Origin: Tridacna crocea
Taxonomy: Eukaryota; Mollusca; Bivalvia; Cardiida; Cardiidae
Reading direction: 5' to 3'
Assembly: GCA_943736015.1 (NCBI GenBank)
Contig: OX031072.1
Location: 9,141,501-9,205,500, forward strand
DNA length: 64,000 nt
Shown here: positions 35,790-47,134 of the stretch, piece by piece
How positions within the stretch are numbered: the first letter of the stretch is position 1
Layout of the letters: every line of letters starts with the position of its first letter
Made by a program: the position numbers and the translations under genes
Notes under the pieces: model-generated
Seen by the model: only the letters and a program-made list of their open reading frames with translations
Told to the model about the DNA's origin: nothing
Database searches by the model: none

Positions 35790-35925
35790 ATTTAGGAGTA
35801 ACTAACTCCACACTGAGTCACTATCTCAATATATGTAGAAGCTACTAACTCCACACTGAGTCACTATCTCAATATATTTAGGAGTAACTAACTCCACACT
35901 GAGTCACTATCTCGAAAACACTTTA
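35790..35925 (+). repeat. 43-bp tandem repeat, three copies
   Basis: TCCACACTGAGTCACTATCT recurs at a 43-bp period (near 35807, 35850 and 35893). Confidence 0.9.
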
Positions 35926-36259
35926 AACTTTGGAATCACTATCTTAACCTAATCTGTAGATCTCAGAGTCAGGTTCATGGGATATAATAACCATATGTGG
36001 CTTCATCTCTTGGCCTGAGATTGTGGTAGTTGTCAAGAACAGATTGTGAAGCCATCAGTATGTTCAGTGTGGCCATTGGATGTATCATAAGAAGATGACT
36101 GAGTATTTTCAGTTACATACATGAAGACCTAGGGTTTTTCAATCCAAGAAGTAAGTAAAGAAAAGAGAAGAACTCTTGAACCTGATGCTGAACACTTTCC
36201 TTTGTTCTTATTAAGAAAGCAATGGTATTATACAACAATTGTGTACAATTGGAAAGGTG

Positions 36260-39110
36260 TCCAACTGTAAGCCTGGTCAAAATCTATCAACAAAGCTAAG
36301 TTTTGATCAAAATGCAGAGAGATTCCATACCTCTTAAACCTAATGCCAAACAAAATTTAATTAAAAAAAGGGGGACAACAGGAGGCATTTTAAAAATTTG
36401 CAAGCAAGTTTGGTCAAAATGCAGTCATATTCCATCAGTACCATTCCCTAATGCCTAACAAAATAGAAAAAATAAATTGGAGGCATTTCAAAAATCTGCA
36501 AGCAAGCCCTGGTCAAAATGCGGAAAGATCCCATCACTCTTTCTCCTAACAAATAACAAATTTGAAGAAAAAAGAGAAAAAAAGAAAGTGCATCCTAGAA
36601 ATTCATGCAAATCCTGGGTGAAAATTCAGGGGGATTTTATCAATACCTTTCCCTAATTCCTAACTAAATTTGGAAATATAGAAAAAAAAATGGAGGCATT
36701 TCAAAAAGCTGCAAACAATCCCTGGTCAGTGTGCAGATTCCATCATGCCTTATATTAATGCCAAACAAAACTGGAGAAAAAAAAAATAGAAGAGAAACAA
36801 GGGCATTTTAAAGATTTCCAAGCAAGTTTGGTCAAAATGCAAAAAGATTCTATTGTATCTTATCTTAATGCCTAACAAAATTGAAAAAAAAAAGAGAAAA
36901 AAAAAAGCAATTGCATACTTAAAAAAATCATGTAAGTCCTGCCTAAAAATTCAGGGAGATTCTATCAATACCTTGCCCTAATGCCTAACTAAATTTGGAA
37001 AAGTAGAAAAAAAACTGGAGGTATTTCAAGAAGCTGCAAACAATCCCTGGTCAGTGTGCAGATTCCATCATACCTTGTATTAATGCCAAACGAAACTGGA
37101 CAAAAAAATAAAAAAGAAACAGGGGCATTTTAAAGATTTCCAAGCAAGTTTGGTCAAAATGCAGAAAGATTCTATCGTACCTTATCCTAATAGCTAACGA
37201 AACTAAAAAAAAATTGGTTAGAAACAAGGGCATTTCAAAGATTTCCAAGCAAATTTGGTAAAAATTTCAGACTGATTTCATCATACCTTATCCTAATGCC
37301 TAACAAAACTGGGAAAAGAAATGGAAAAGAAACAAGGGTATTTTAAGATTTCCAAGCAAGTTTGGTCAAAATAAAGAAAAAGTCCATCATACCTTACCCT
37401 AATAGCTAACAAAACTAGAAAAAAAAATGTTAGAAACAAGGGCATTTTGAAGATGTCCAAGCAAGTTTGGTCAAAATGTCAGACTGATTTCATCATACCT
37501 TATCCTAATGCCTAACAAAACTGGGAAAAAAAATAGAAAAGAAAAAAGGGCATTTTAAAGATTTCCATGCAAGTTTGGTCAAAATGCAGAAAGATTCTAT
37601 TGTACCTTATCTTAATGCCTAACAAAATTGGAAAAAAAAAGAAAAAAAGCAATTGCATACCTTGCCCTAATGCCTAACTAAATTTGGAAAAGTAGAAAAA
37701 AAAAATGGAGGCATTTCAAGAAGCTGCAAACAATCCCTGGTCAGTGTGCAGATTCCATCATACCTTATATTAATGCCAAACAAAACTGGGAAAAAAAATA
37801 GAAAAGAAACAATGGCATTTCAAAGATTTCCAAGCAAGTTTGGTCAAAATGCAGAAAGATTCTATTGTACCTTATCCTAATGCCTAACAAAATTGGGAAA
37901 ATAAATGGAACAGAAACAATGGTTTTTTAAAGATTTCCAAGCAAGTTTGGTCAAAATACAGAAAAAGTCAATCATACCTTACCCTAATAGCTAACAAAAC
38001 TAGAAAAAAAATGTTAGAAACAAGGGCATTTTAAAGATTTCCAAGCAAGTTTGGTCAAAATTTCAGACAGATTTCATCATACCTTATATTAATGCCTAAC
38101 AAAACTGGGAAAAAAAATAGAAAAGAAAAAAGGGCATTTTAAAGATTTCCATGCAAGTTTGGTCAAAATGCAGAAAGATTCTATCATACCTTATCCTAAT
38201 GCCCAAGAAAACTAGAAAAAAAATGTTAGAAACAAGGGCATTTTAAAGATTTCCAAGCAAGTTTGGTCGAAATTTCAAACGGATTTCATCATCGGAATGC
38301 CTAACAAAACTGAGAATAAAAAATAGAAAAGAAAAAAGGACATTTCAAAGATTTCCAAGCAAGTTTGGTCAAAATGCAGAATCATACCTTATCCCAATGC
38401 CCAAGAAAACTAGAAAAAAAAAAATGTTAGAAACAAGGGCATTTTAAACATTTCCAAGCAAGTTTGGTCAACATTTCAGACGGATTTCATCAAACCTTAT
38501 CCTAATACCTAACAAAACTTGGGAAAAAATATTTAAAAAGACGGGCATTTTAAAGATTTCCAAGCAAGTTTGGTCAAAATGCAAAAAGATTCCATCAAAC
38601 CTTACCCTAATAGCTAACAAATCTAGAAATAAAAATTGTTAGAAACAAGGGCATTTTAAAGATTTCCAAGCAAGTTTGGTAAAAATTTCAGACGGATTTC
38701 ATCATACCTTATCCTAACAAAACTTAGAAAAAAAATAATAAGAAAGAAACAAGGGCATTTTAAAGATTTCCAAGCAAGTTTAGTAAAATCACATGTTCTA
38801 TCAGTGCCTTTCTCTCATGCCAAAGAAAATAGGAAAAATAAGAAAACTGGGGGCATTTCAAAAATCTGCAAGCAAGTCCTGGTCAAAATGCAGATGGAAT
38901 AGATTCCATCGCACCTTATCCTAACACCTAACAAAATTGAAATAAACCAAAGACATTTTAAAAATCTGCATGCAAATCCTGGTCAAAATTTTTTCGTCAT
39001 ACCTTATCCTTATGCATGGAAAAAAAAAACGGATGCATTGCCAAAATCTGTGTGCAAATCCTAGTCAAAATTTCACACGGATTCCATCATACCTTATCCT
39101 AATGCATTTT
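36260..39110 (+). repeat. A-rich ~110-bp minisatellite, about 26 copies
   Basis: The unit has four blocks: CCTTATCCTAATGCCTAACA, an A-rich block (AACTGGGAAAAAAAATAGAA and variants), ACAAGGGCATTTTAAAGATT, then TCCAAGCAAGTTTGGTCAAA with a variable tail. Two tail types alternate in the middle of the array (ATGCAGAAAGATTCTAT.. and TTTCAGACGGATTTCATC). A distinctive unit with AGCTGCAAACAATCCCTGGT recurs near 36710, 37030 and 37725, indicating higher-order organisation. The edges (36260-36500 and 38800-39110) are more diverged, as expected for an array that homogenises from the middle. No ORF spans a unit. Confidence 0.95.
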
Positions 39111-39545
39111 TATTTCACTAGTACTTAATGAATAAAGTTCTGTATGATATAGAAGCTTAAAATAACCCGAAAAAAGCAAATAATGAAGGTCCAATTTCTG
39201 CACAAACATTAAAGTAATGTTAGTAAACTATGCACAACCAATTTATTGCTGCTGCCAGTGTACCTATCTATTCTTTCTTGCAATTTCTTTAACTATTAAT
39301 TGGCATATTTTGAAACCACTGGCTCCTAGAAAATTCCCAGAAGAATGAACCCTGCAAAAATGACACCATGAATCCTAAAACAAGAAACCAAAAGAAGATG
39401 AAAGTTTACTGAGAGCACTGATGGACTCACAGTCTATCTTTGATCATTACCAGAGTTGCAGGCAGAGAGACTACTGGACAGATAGCCAGTACAAGCCCAT
39501 GTATCTGTCTCTAAACTACAGAGATCTCTCTACCCCCACACATGC
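39111..39545. other. Spacer with SINE-body remnant
   Basis: About 39250-39355 resembles the SINE body (CTGCCAGTGTACCTATCTAT). TTTATT at 39242-39247 would be an AATAAA signal on the minus strand, about 600 nt beyond the stop of the acidic ORF. Confidence 0.35.
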
Positions 39546-39735
39546 TAACCTTTACACAAAAAACATGTTCTTGCCACATTGAAAACATCGGCAGATGACA
39601 AAGTAAATTTGACACAAACATTTAAATTTCTCATGAAGAGAGTAGAAAACATACATGTTACAAGAATTTTCTCCTTTTTCCACAATGTTTTCAAAGAGGT
39701 CAGTTGTTGAAACTCTGGATTGTGAGGTAAACAGT
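39546..39735 (+). mobile_element. MITE family A copy missing one palindrome arm
   Basis: The left arm is lost (GTAGAAAACATACATGTTAC runs into the right arm); no TTAA remains. Confidence 0.75.
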
Positions 39736-39848
39736 TCAATTCTATTATGGGAAAGGGGGGGCGAGAGATTTGACTAGAGAACGTATCAAAAACTTTTGAA
39801 AACTTGAAGAATTTGCATTAGTCTGCACTGACAAACTTTTAAAAACAT

Positions 39849-40688
39849 TTAGTAGTACACCCACTCCCCATACCTATCAGGCCGACGGCTATGCCGCCCA
39901 CTGCGGGTGACTACAACAGGTGAACAAGAACTCTGTTCAGCCAAACAAAGTTCTAATTCACCCCCCTGACTGATAGGGAAAGATTCTAAGCTAAGCTCAG
40001 TTGCTTCCCCATCAGGCAGGCCAACAAAATCCTCGCTGATCTGCAAATCGTGCTCAGGTGTTAGGGAAGACAATGAGATATCATTTAGCTCAACAGGGCT
40101 AAGTTCCATCTCTGTGTCTTCCCAAACACCTCCATCTCGGAAGATTTCCTTCTCCTCTTCCAAAAGCACCTCGGTGTCCACACAATCAGACATAGAAGGT
40201 GTGGATCCGAAAGAATGGTCCATAGTGTCCCCTTCTTCCATCTCCTCACCTTCTACCGACCAGAAAGAAGCTGAACCAAACTCACAAGAGCTCTGTTCTT
40301 CCTCCTCCTCAGTGAAGGCAATCCTGAGAAACTCTGCTGGAATGCCACTCCACATCTCAGGTGATGTGGATATAGAACTGAGATCCATAGAGATCTCATC
40401 CCTCATATCCACATCCTCAACTGATGAGAAAATGGAAGAACAGCTTAGCTCAAAAGAGCTAACCTCTTCCTCCACCTCCTCCTCAGTGTGCATACAGTCC
40501 CAGGTCAGCGAGTCATCACAGGAACCTTCATACATCGATGTGCTCTCATCCAAGGAGACCCCGACAACGTCTTCCTCACGGTCACCGAAGACAGCTGGCA
40601 AGGCTGTATCAGCCTCCTCCAGCTTCTTCTGTGCCCATGACAGAAGATCAGCAGTATAACTAAGTCCAGACAGTACAAAAGTAATCAT
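39849..40688 (-). CDS. Acidic, serine-rich 279-residue protein of unknown function
   Basis: An uninterrupted minus-strand ORF, the best coding candidate in the window, with higher GC than its surroundings. ATG is at 40688-40686; an in-frame TAA lies 9 nt upstream, so the start is secure if the ORF is used. A good acceptor (CTTTCTCTTTTCAG|GTACGG, exon from 40722) suggests a spliced 5' UTR. The protein is very rich in E, D and S. Three imperfect ~45-residue repeats (about 64-112, 125-166 and 168-212) share a run of E, then SS.E, F/W.SVE, and D.SS.STP. The C-terminus switches to basic: VVTRSGRHSRRPDRYGEWVY, very like the tail of Ty3/gypsy Pol proteins. No zinc, protease, RT or integrase motif is present. 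It may be a host gene, or an acidic region fused to a retroelement tail. MITEs lie within 120 bp on both sides. Confidence 0.6.
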   Translation of the reverse strand: MITFVLSGLSYTADLLSWAQKKLEEADTALPAVFGDREEDVVGVSLDESTSMYEGSCDDSLTWDCMHTEEEVEEEVSSFELSCSSIFSSVEDVDMRDEISMDLSSISTSPEMWSGIPAEFLRIAFTEEEEEQSSCEFGSASFWSVEGEEMEEGDTMDHSFGSTPSMSDCVDTEVLLEEEKEIFRDGGVWEDTEMELSPVELNDISLSSLTPEHDLQISEDFVGLPDGEATELSLESFPISQGGELELCLAEQSSCSPVVVTRSGRHSRRPDRYGEWVYY

Positions 40689-40722
40689 GACTACTTATCT
40701 TAAATGAAGATTCCTTCCGTAC

Positions 40723-40745
40723 CTGAAAAGAGAAAGAAGCAAAAA
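40723..40745 (-). promoter_or_regulatory. Splice acceptor upstream of the acidic ORF
   Basis: On the minus strand a pyrimidine tract, TTTGCTTCTTTCTCTTTTCAG, ends at 40723. That leaves a 34-nt leader before the ATG. Confidence 0.5.
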
Positions 40746-40791
40746 AAAATAAAATTTTCATTAACCTTAGCTGTGATGAACCCAGACTTAG

Positions 40792-41022
40792 TTGCTAACT
40801 CTACCCTATTGGGCACTTCTATGGTATCTCTAATTGACACTAAATAACAGCAAGGATGAAGCCATTTCTTATGTGTATATTAAACCCCTTTGATAGTGTA
40901 GAAAACATTGTGACAAAAGGGGAAATTGCTCGTCACAAGCAATTTCACCTTTTGCCACAATGTTTTCCAAAGGCTACTACAAGCAATGCGTAGAAATGCG
41001 TATCTATGGAGTGAAGGGTTAA
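40792..41022 (+). mobile_element. MITE family B copy
   Basis: The left end has decayed (TTGCTAACTCTACCCTATTG); right TTAA at 41019-41022 is shared with the next element. Confidence 0.8.
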
Positions 41023-41248
41023 CTCATCACCAAATGACAAAATTTTAGGTCTCTCCAAATCAAAAGCATTTGCAGACAACAAAATAAAAGTGACTGAAAA
41101 TTTGAAATATGTTTTTTGTGGAAGGTAGAAAACATTGTGGGAAAAGGAGAAATGCTGGTTATCAGCATTTTCTCTTTTTCCCACAATGTTTTCTAAAGGC
41201 TTCTTTGTAAGGGTTGTCAAAGGTAGGGATTGTGTGGTAATGGGATAA
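41019..41248 (+). mobile_element. MITE family A copy abutting family B
   Basis: Starts at the TTAA that closes the family B copy. The right end is GTGGTAATGGGATAAG, with TTAA lost. Confidence 0.85.
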
Positions 41249-41271
41249 GATAAGAGAGAGTATAGATAAAG

Positions 41272-41314
41272 ATCAGACAAAACAGAGTGTGCAGTCTGAT
41301 CTTGAATCTATGCC
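41272..41314. repeat. GATCAGACTGC-type palindrome, third copy
   Basis: AAGATCAGAC..GTCTGATCTT arms with an intervening GTGTGCA. Confidence 0.6.
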
Positions 41315-41434
41315 GTCTCCTTTAATGCTGATGTTCTAACAAAAGCAGCTTTGAAATAGCGTGATATGCATTTTTAGGGCGGAGATTGTTCATTACATCC
41401 AAAGGCATTTGCACATCAGACTGGTTGATAGAAT

Positions 41435-41625
41435 GGTGTTAAATCCTGTTTGAACAATATTTCAGTTAAATTGCAGTGGCCAGTGCACCTATCTATGCTT
41501 TCCTGGATTTTTTTCTTACTAGAACTCTGCACAATATTCTTACAAGGCACAGGCTTCTTTCCCACATAACCATTGCAAAACCAATGGCTAACAGTGAGAG
41601 ATGAGTGAATCCTGTTGCAACTAGA
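41435..41625 (-). repeat. SINE body copy
   Basis: TATGCTTTCCTGGATTTTTT, TTCTTTCCCACATAACCATT and GAGTGAATCCTGTTGCA match the other SINE bodies; no head is recognisable. Confidence 0.55.
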
Positions 41626-42178
41626 GCTGTGATCATACCCCCCACCAGCTCCTTCTCAGATAACAGTGCTTTGTCAGAGAATGCAGAATGGTTCAGTACA
41701 AAAGTAAGAGTTGAAAAAAATGATACTTCTGAAAAAGGGTTTGCACTTAGGGCGAGGTTAATTTGTCACCGTTAAAACACAGATACTGAAGGTATATAAA
41801 ATACATCTTTAGTAAAAGCGAGCGACATTGAGTTACCAGCAAAGCCCGTAACAACCCATAACAAGCAAAGCTCGTTTTGCGGTAAAACTGTTCCAGAATT
41901 TTTTAGCCTAAATGACAATCTTTCCCACAGTTACGCAATTGGTCAAAAATGACAATTATTATCCACCAATCAAATGATTACTTAAAAAGTCATTTATCAG
42001 TTTGATGAGTTCAGATTATTTAATTTCTTTCTTACTTTCAGCATATTAAACATCTGTGTGTATAAACAGCTTTTTTTTCTTCAACAGAGAAAACATTGTG
42101 TCAAGGGAATCATGACTAAACTAGTTCTTTGACCATTTCAAATTACCATTTTCAGAGAAAGCCGTATTTCTGATATGC
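41626..42178. other. Unannotated sequence
   Basis: No gene or repeat recognised. Confidence 0.4.
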
Positions 42179-42401
42179 TTAACTCTTTATCACACAATCC
42201 TGACTTCTCCTGACCCCCAGAAAAAAGCCTTTTGAAAACATTGTGGGAAAAGGAGAAAATGCTGGTAACCAGCATTTTCTCCCTTTCCTACAATATTTTG
42301 TATTCCTCCCAAAACAAATTTCAATTTTTGAGCCACATTTATTGTCTGCAAATGCTTTCAGTTTTGGCTGTCTACAATTTTGTTGTTTGGTAAAGAGTTA
42401 A
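42179..42401 (-). mobile_element. MITE family A copy, complete
   Basis: TTAA at 42179-42182 and 42398-42401; well-preserved palindrome around TGGTAACCA. Confidence 0.9.
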
Positions 42402-43510
42402 AGGGAGCTTAATGTATCTATAAAAACTATGGACCCATCCGTGCAATCTAACCTGGATCAAAACCCTTTGCTAAATTTTTTTTTTCATTTGTCTGCATAT
42501 CAAATGACTAGTATGCATGCCTTTTGATTCATTTATGATACAATGTGGATGTAAAACTAGATCTATGTGATGTCTTGCTTGGTATCATCCATTACAGAGC
42601 ATTACAGGCATAAACCCTCTTTTACCGCAACATGGCTGAAATGTAATTTAATGTTATGAAAGCTTGTTAATAGATCTAAAAGTTTGGTGGTTTTTTTTAT
42701 AACTCGGCAAATTTCTCTCCTTGGATTGATGATAGATCTAGTCATTGTGACAAAATTCATTCCTGTCTCTGCACTTATCACTGTTTCAAAGATGGACATG
42801 TAGGAAAGCAGATGGGATGACAAAGGAAAGCTGCATATAATCATATTCTAGGGATCTACACACTCTGATTTTAAACAAAGTCAAGGTTAAACATATTGGT
42901 AGACCTGTGCACTAACAAGGAAATGAAAGAAATATTGTTTTTGTTTGTTTGTTTTTTTCCCTTTTATCTATATATTCATTGCTGTAGCAAAAGCACCTAC
43001 CAGCCATTCTTAAGTTCTTTTTACAGGTACTCTGCTCAATATTCTTCCCAAATTACAGACCAATTCCTCGTAAAAAATCAAAGTCTTTCTTATATAGATC
43101 TAGATCTACATGCAGTAAGAAAATGTTCACGCAAAATGGTCTTTACAAGTGTGAGAACCAATAATCATTCTAAGTCATTTTTCTAGACATAAATATACAA
43201 AATTGTCAAGGAACTGTCTTTCTTTTGATAAGGAAATCAGGGCCAGTTTGCCTTATTTCACATGTATAAATCTACAAAAGAAAACTGCTATCTACTTTTG
43301 ACAACGCTCAAAATTAGTTTTTGGCAAAGCCAGAATTCAAACTCAAAACTGTTTGATTTCAAGATCTAGAATTTAGCTTGTCATTGGAATCAATAGATCC
43401 AGCTATCATTCACATTGTTTGTATGGATCAAGGCTTGCATTTTTCATATTATAGATAAGCAGCTATATGAACTATAGGAATGATATAGAGGTAACCTTGC
43501 CATTAATATA
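42402..43510. other. Unannotated sequence with SINE-body remnant
   Basis: About 42965-43060 weakly matches the SINE body (AGCACCTACCAGCCATTCTT, CAGGTACTCTGCTCAATATT). No gene is supported. Confidence 0.35.
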
Positions 43511-43515
43511 CTAAT

Positions 43516-44674
43516 GGACAAAAGTCTTGTCCGGTCTACAAAATATTGAATATTTCATTTTTTGTTCAGAGTACAAAAACAAATCAGGTATCAATGAAAA
43601 GAACAATTCAAGACGCATTTAATGGTAAAATTTTGAAAGAGTTTGGATCAGTACTGTCTATGCAAAACCCCAACAAAGTAAGGCACTATAAATTATGAAG
43701 TTACATTATGCTGAAAAGACAAAATCAGTAATGAGTATGGCCCCCATGTACCCTTATGACTGCAGTGCACCTTCGCCTCATGGAGCAAACTAGCCTGCAT
43801 AAAAATCTGACAGGAAGATTGTTCTATTAGTCAGCAATTGCCCGTCTTACAGCTGGACGTTGTTTACGTTCCGTGATCTGATCTTACGTTTCATGTAATC
43901 CCATACATGCTTGATGGGGTTCAGGTCGGCTGATAAAGCTGGCCAAGGTAATTTTGGAACATTATGTGTAAAACAGTGCCTTGGTGGGCAACAATAAATG
44001 GCAGAGCAATTGGACGCAAAACTTGGTCGCTATAATGCGGCGCAGTGAGACCAGGACCCTGTACTCGACCAAAGTCAAGAAACACGAGCTGAGTCTTGTG
44101 ATGGTAGGTAAACCCTGCCCAAACCATGATGCTTTGCCCACCCCAACGGTCAGTTTCAACGACACACGGGTCCGCAAATCTCTCTCCACTGCGCCAATAT
44201 ACACGCTGTCGTTGATCGCACCAATCAATGCAAAATCTACTCTCGTCTGTAAATATAATCGTTTGCCATCCTTTTAAACGCCATCTTCGATGACGTAAAG
44301 CCCATTGCCTTCGTAAACGTCTGTGACTTTGTGTTAATTTAGATCCGTGGTATGGACGACGGCAACATAAGCCGACTGCTTTCAAACGTCCTAATGCAAG
44401 GTCTATTAAGACTTTCGATGTCTTTCGATTGGAATATCGAAAAGGATGTGTTGACATAAACAAATCAATAGTGAAACACACAGTTTTGCATACACGACGA
44501 TGCATGTGTAATCGTCGCCGTTACTGAATCGCGGTAATTCGGTGCAGCCTTGAAATCAAAACCCGATTGACCAGTTTGGAAATTGGTTGAAAGAAAATAG
44601 GCAAAATTTCAAGTTCATACCTTCGTTGATTTTGATATTAGTAAGGAAACCCTAACCGGACAAGACTTTTGTCC
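43516..44674 (-). mobile_element. Tc1-like transposon, inactive
   Basis: Perfect 20-bp inverted ends GGACAAAAGTCTTGTCCGGT (43516-43535) and ACCGGACAAGACTTTTGTCC (44655-44674). The few bases outside them (ACTAAT and TTAAGT) are imperfectly inverted, with TA on both sides. The ~1.16-kb size is a little short for an autonomous Tc1, consistent with an internal deletion in the transposase. Confidence 0.85.
43821..44560 (-). pseudogene. Tc1-type transposase (DDE), frameshifted
   Basis: The longest open part is 44505-43921. It holds GLCCRRPYHG, a basic LTQSHRRLRRQWALRHRRWR, then the first catalytic aspartate in IIFTDESRFCI, followed by GERFADPCVVETDRWGGQSI and MVWAGF. Further on, a different frame (about 43965-43850) encodes WPALSADLNPIKHVWDYMKR, which holds the last catalytic region; the family normally reads WPA.SPDLNPIEH.WD. 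The second catalytic aspartate, usually within QQDNAR.H, cannot be found where the frame changes. The N-terminal helix-turn-helix region upstream of 44505 is also degraded. It cannot encode a working transposase. Confidence 0.85.
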
Positions 44675-44828
44675 TTAAGTATATTTACAGATCATGTCTT
44701 TTTTTGAATTGCAACTGTAATCAAACTGTGGTCATTGTAGTACTTCAGGGTGTGAGCGTTGTTATTCACACAAAATAATTGTTATTTGCACAAATTACAC
44801 ACAGAATTCACATAGTTTTGTAGTAGTA

Positions 44829-45057
44829 TTAACCCATTACCAAACGACAATATTTTACACTGATCCAAATTGAAAGCATGTGCAGACAACAAAATTAAAG
44901 TGGCTGAAAATTTGAAATTTGTTTTGTGAAAGGTAGAAAAGATTGTGGAAAAAGGAGAAAATGCTGGTTACCAGCATTTTCTCCTTTTCCCACAATGTTT
45001 TCTAAAGGCTTCTTTCTCAGGGGTGTCAAAAGTAGGGATTGTGTGGTAATGGGTTAA
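44829..45057 (+). mobile_element. MITE family A copy, complete
   Basis: 229 bp with TTAA at 44829-44832 and 45054-45057; one of the best-preserved palindromes. Confidence 0.9.
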
Positions 45058-45424
45058 ACTGGACAAACTGTGAATTAAAGTGACGATAAATAAATAAATA
45101 AATTGCGTTTTAAGGCCCGTTGACAACTTGGGTCATATTGGGCGCACTAACTTAGTAAACAATAATGCGCTGTGAAAATAACATACATGTGCAACAACAT
45201 AAGACAAACATGATAAATGAGGAATGGACGAAACACAAAATGATGCCCCTTTTGTCGCCTTTCACGACATGCATGCTGTCACTTTTGTTCCGCTAGATGA
45301 AATGGCAGATGTGACGATTGCAGGACTGCAGTGGTTTATTCTTATAACCCCAATTAAACCACAAGGGGTCTAAAGTGATGAAATAAGGAAACATTTGCAT
45401 TGTTCAAAGGGAGATAGTTCTGCA

Positions 45425-46090
45425 AACATGTCGCTACAGAGTCATGAAAATTGCACATGCACAACTTGATGTATAAATGGGAACACTGTGTAAATTTTAG
45501 TTTAATACCTGAAAAATTTTAGAAGTATTTCAGAAAAAAAATTTGTGTCTATGGCAGACGGAAACAGACACATGGAGAGATTATATTGAAAATTCACAGT
45601 AAGAAACACACAAACATATTATTAACCCATTACCACATAATCCCTACTTTTGACGACCCTGAGAAAGAAGCCTTTAGAAAACATTGCTGAAAAAGGAGAA
45701 ATGCTGGTAACCAGCATTTTCTCCTTTTCCCACAATGTTTTCTACCCTTCACAAAACAAATTTCAAATTTTCAGTCACTTTTATTTTGTCGTCGGCAAAT
45801 GCTTTCAATTTGGACAAGCCTAAAATATTGTCATTTGGTAATGAGTTAAATAGTTCTGTACATTTAAAAGTAAAGGAGTATTACACTGGACAAATTTTAA
45901 ACTAAAGCAATACAATTTAGCAAAAACTGCACAGTTCATGATAAATCTACAAAGCATCACAGTAGGGTCATGAAAACGGCACATGCATAATTTCATATAT
46001 ATAGAAGCACTTTGTATAAATTTGAGTTCAGTACCTCAAAAACTTTTAGAGCATTTTGCCAGACAAATTTGTGTCTTCCTACAGACAGGC
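45425..46090 (+). repeat. Direct repeat pair flanking a MITE
   Basis: About 45425-45560 and 45940-46090 share AGGGTCATGAAAA.GGCACA-type sequence, TGTATAAATTTGAGTTCAGT and CAAATTTGTGTCT, followed by GACAGAC/GACGGA microsatellites. Tandem core plus GACA tract resembles the Helitron-like element at 19.6 kb, so this may be a fourth such family. Confidence 0.5.
45622..45849 (-). mobile_element. MITE family A copy, complete
   Basis: 228 bp with TTAA at 45622-45625 and 45846-45849. Confidence 0.9.
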
Positions 46091-46214
46091 GGGCAGACAG
46101 ACTGATGGAAAGGCAGATGGGCAAATAGACGGACATATGGATGACTGATAGGCAGACAGCCATGGCAATTCCAGTATACCCCCTCCACTTCATTTTAGGG
46201 GGTTTCCTTGGAAA

Positions 46215-46297
46215 CAAATTGGCTGAACCCGAGATTGAACCAGTGACCCCTTGTTCTTAGTCCTGTACAGCACTGGCTGAGCTACCAGGGCTCCGAT
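46215..46297 (-). repeat. tRNA-derived SINE head
   Basis: On the minus strand: GCCCTGGTAGCTCAGCCAGT, with the A-box region at 46284-46271, and B-box GGTTCAATCTC at 46241-46231. T-stem pairing is poor, so it is not a tRNA gene. Confidence 0.65.
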
Positions 46298-46604
46298 CTG
46301 CCATATCAGAAAAGGTCACTCAAGCTGTCAAAGATATTTAATGGAAAAACAAAATGGAACTTTTCTTTTACTCTTTTCTGTTTCTTTTACAAACTACAAA
46401 TGCTACATGTATTTCCATTCCTTCACATAAATGGTAATTCACAACTGAACAGATGACAGCGTTTCAAAGTGAAGAAAAGGAAATTATTCTATTTTTCTCA
46501 GAACATTGAGGGTCACAGTGACTTTCAAGAATGTTTCAGAAGAAAACTTGCATGATCTTATGATCTTGGATCTACATTGATAAATTTATATAGCAGGATA
46601 AGGC

Positions 46605-46836
46605 TTTACCCTTTACCACACAGTCCTGACTTTTAACAACCTTAAGGAAGAAGCCTTTTGAAAACATTGTGGAAAAAGGAGAAAATGTTGGTAACCAGCA
46701 TTTTCTCCTTTTCCTACAATGTTTTTCTACCCTTCACTGACCAAACTTTAATTCTTAAGTTGCATTTATTTTTGTCATTTGCAAATGCTTTCAGTTTAGA
46801 CCAGACTATAATTTTGTTGTTTGTTAAATAGTTACA
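46605..46836 (-). mobile_element. MITE family A copy
   Basis: Full length; the terminal TTAA has decayed to TTTA and TTAC. Confidence 0.85.
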
Positions 46837-46918
46837 CAATTTATGGAACTAGGAGGAAATGATAAAAAAAAAAGTGATTATGAGGGTTGTGCAAACACAG
46901 AATTGTTTAGGGAAAAAG

Positions 46919-47134
46919 TAACTCTTTACCAAATGACAAAACTTTAGACCTGTCCAAATTGAAAGAAATTTGCAGACAAGAAAGTATACCAAACTGGAAA
47001 CTTGAAATTTCTTTTGGGAAAGTTAGGAAACTGTCAGTGAAAGAGAAAGTGCTGGTTAAGTGCATTTTCTCCTTTTACAACAATGTTTGCAAAAACTTTT
47101 TTCTGGGTCATTATAGGTAGGTAATGTGTATTAA
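46919..47134 (+). mobile_element. MITE family A copy, diverged palindrome
   Basis: First of four head-to-tail or near-adjacent elements reaching to 47822; the right TTAA (47131-47134) is shared with the next copy. Confidence 0.8.

Noticed and set aside
36260-39110. CRISPR array
   Set aside because: Units are ~110 bp, contiguous and variable throughout, with no short constant repeat and unique spacers; eukaryotic minisatellite.
40114-40659. 181-codon serine-rich plus-strand ORF
   Set aside because: Antisense of the acidic minus-strand ORF; the serine richness is the mirror of its repeated Glu/Ser codons.
46215-46297. tRNA gene on the minus strand
   Set aside because: Box spacing is right but stems do not pair and it continues into a repeat body.
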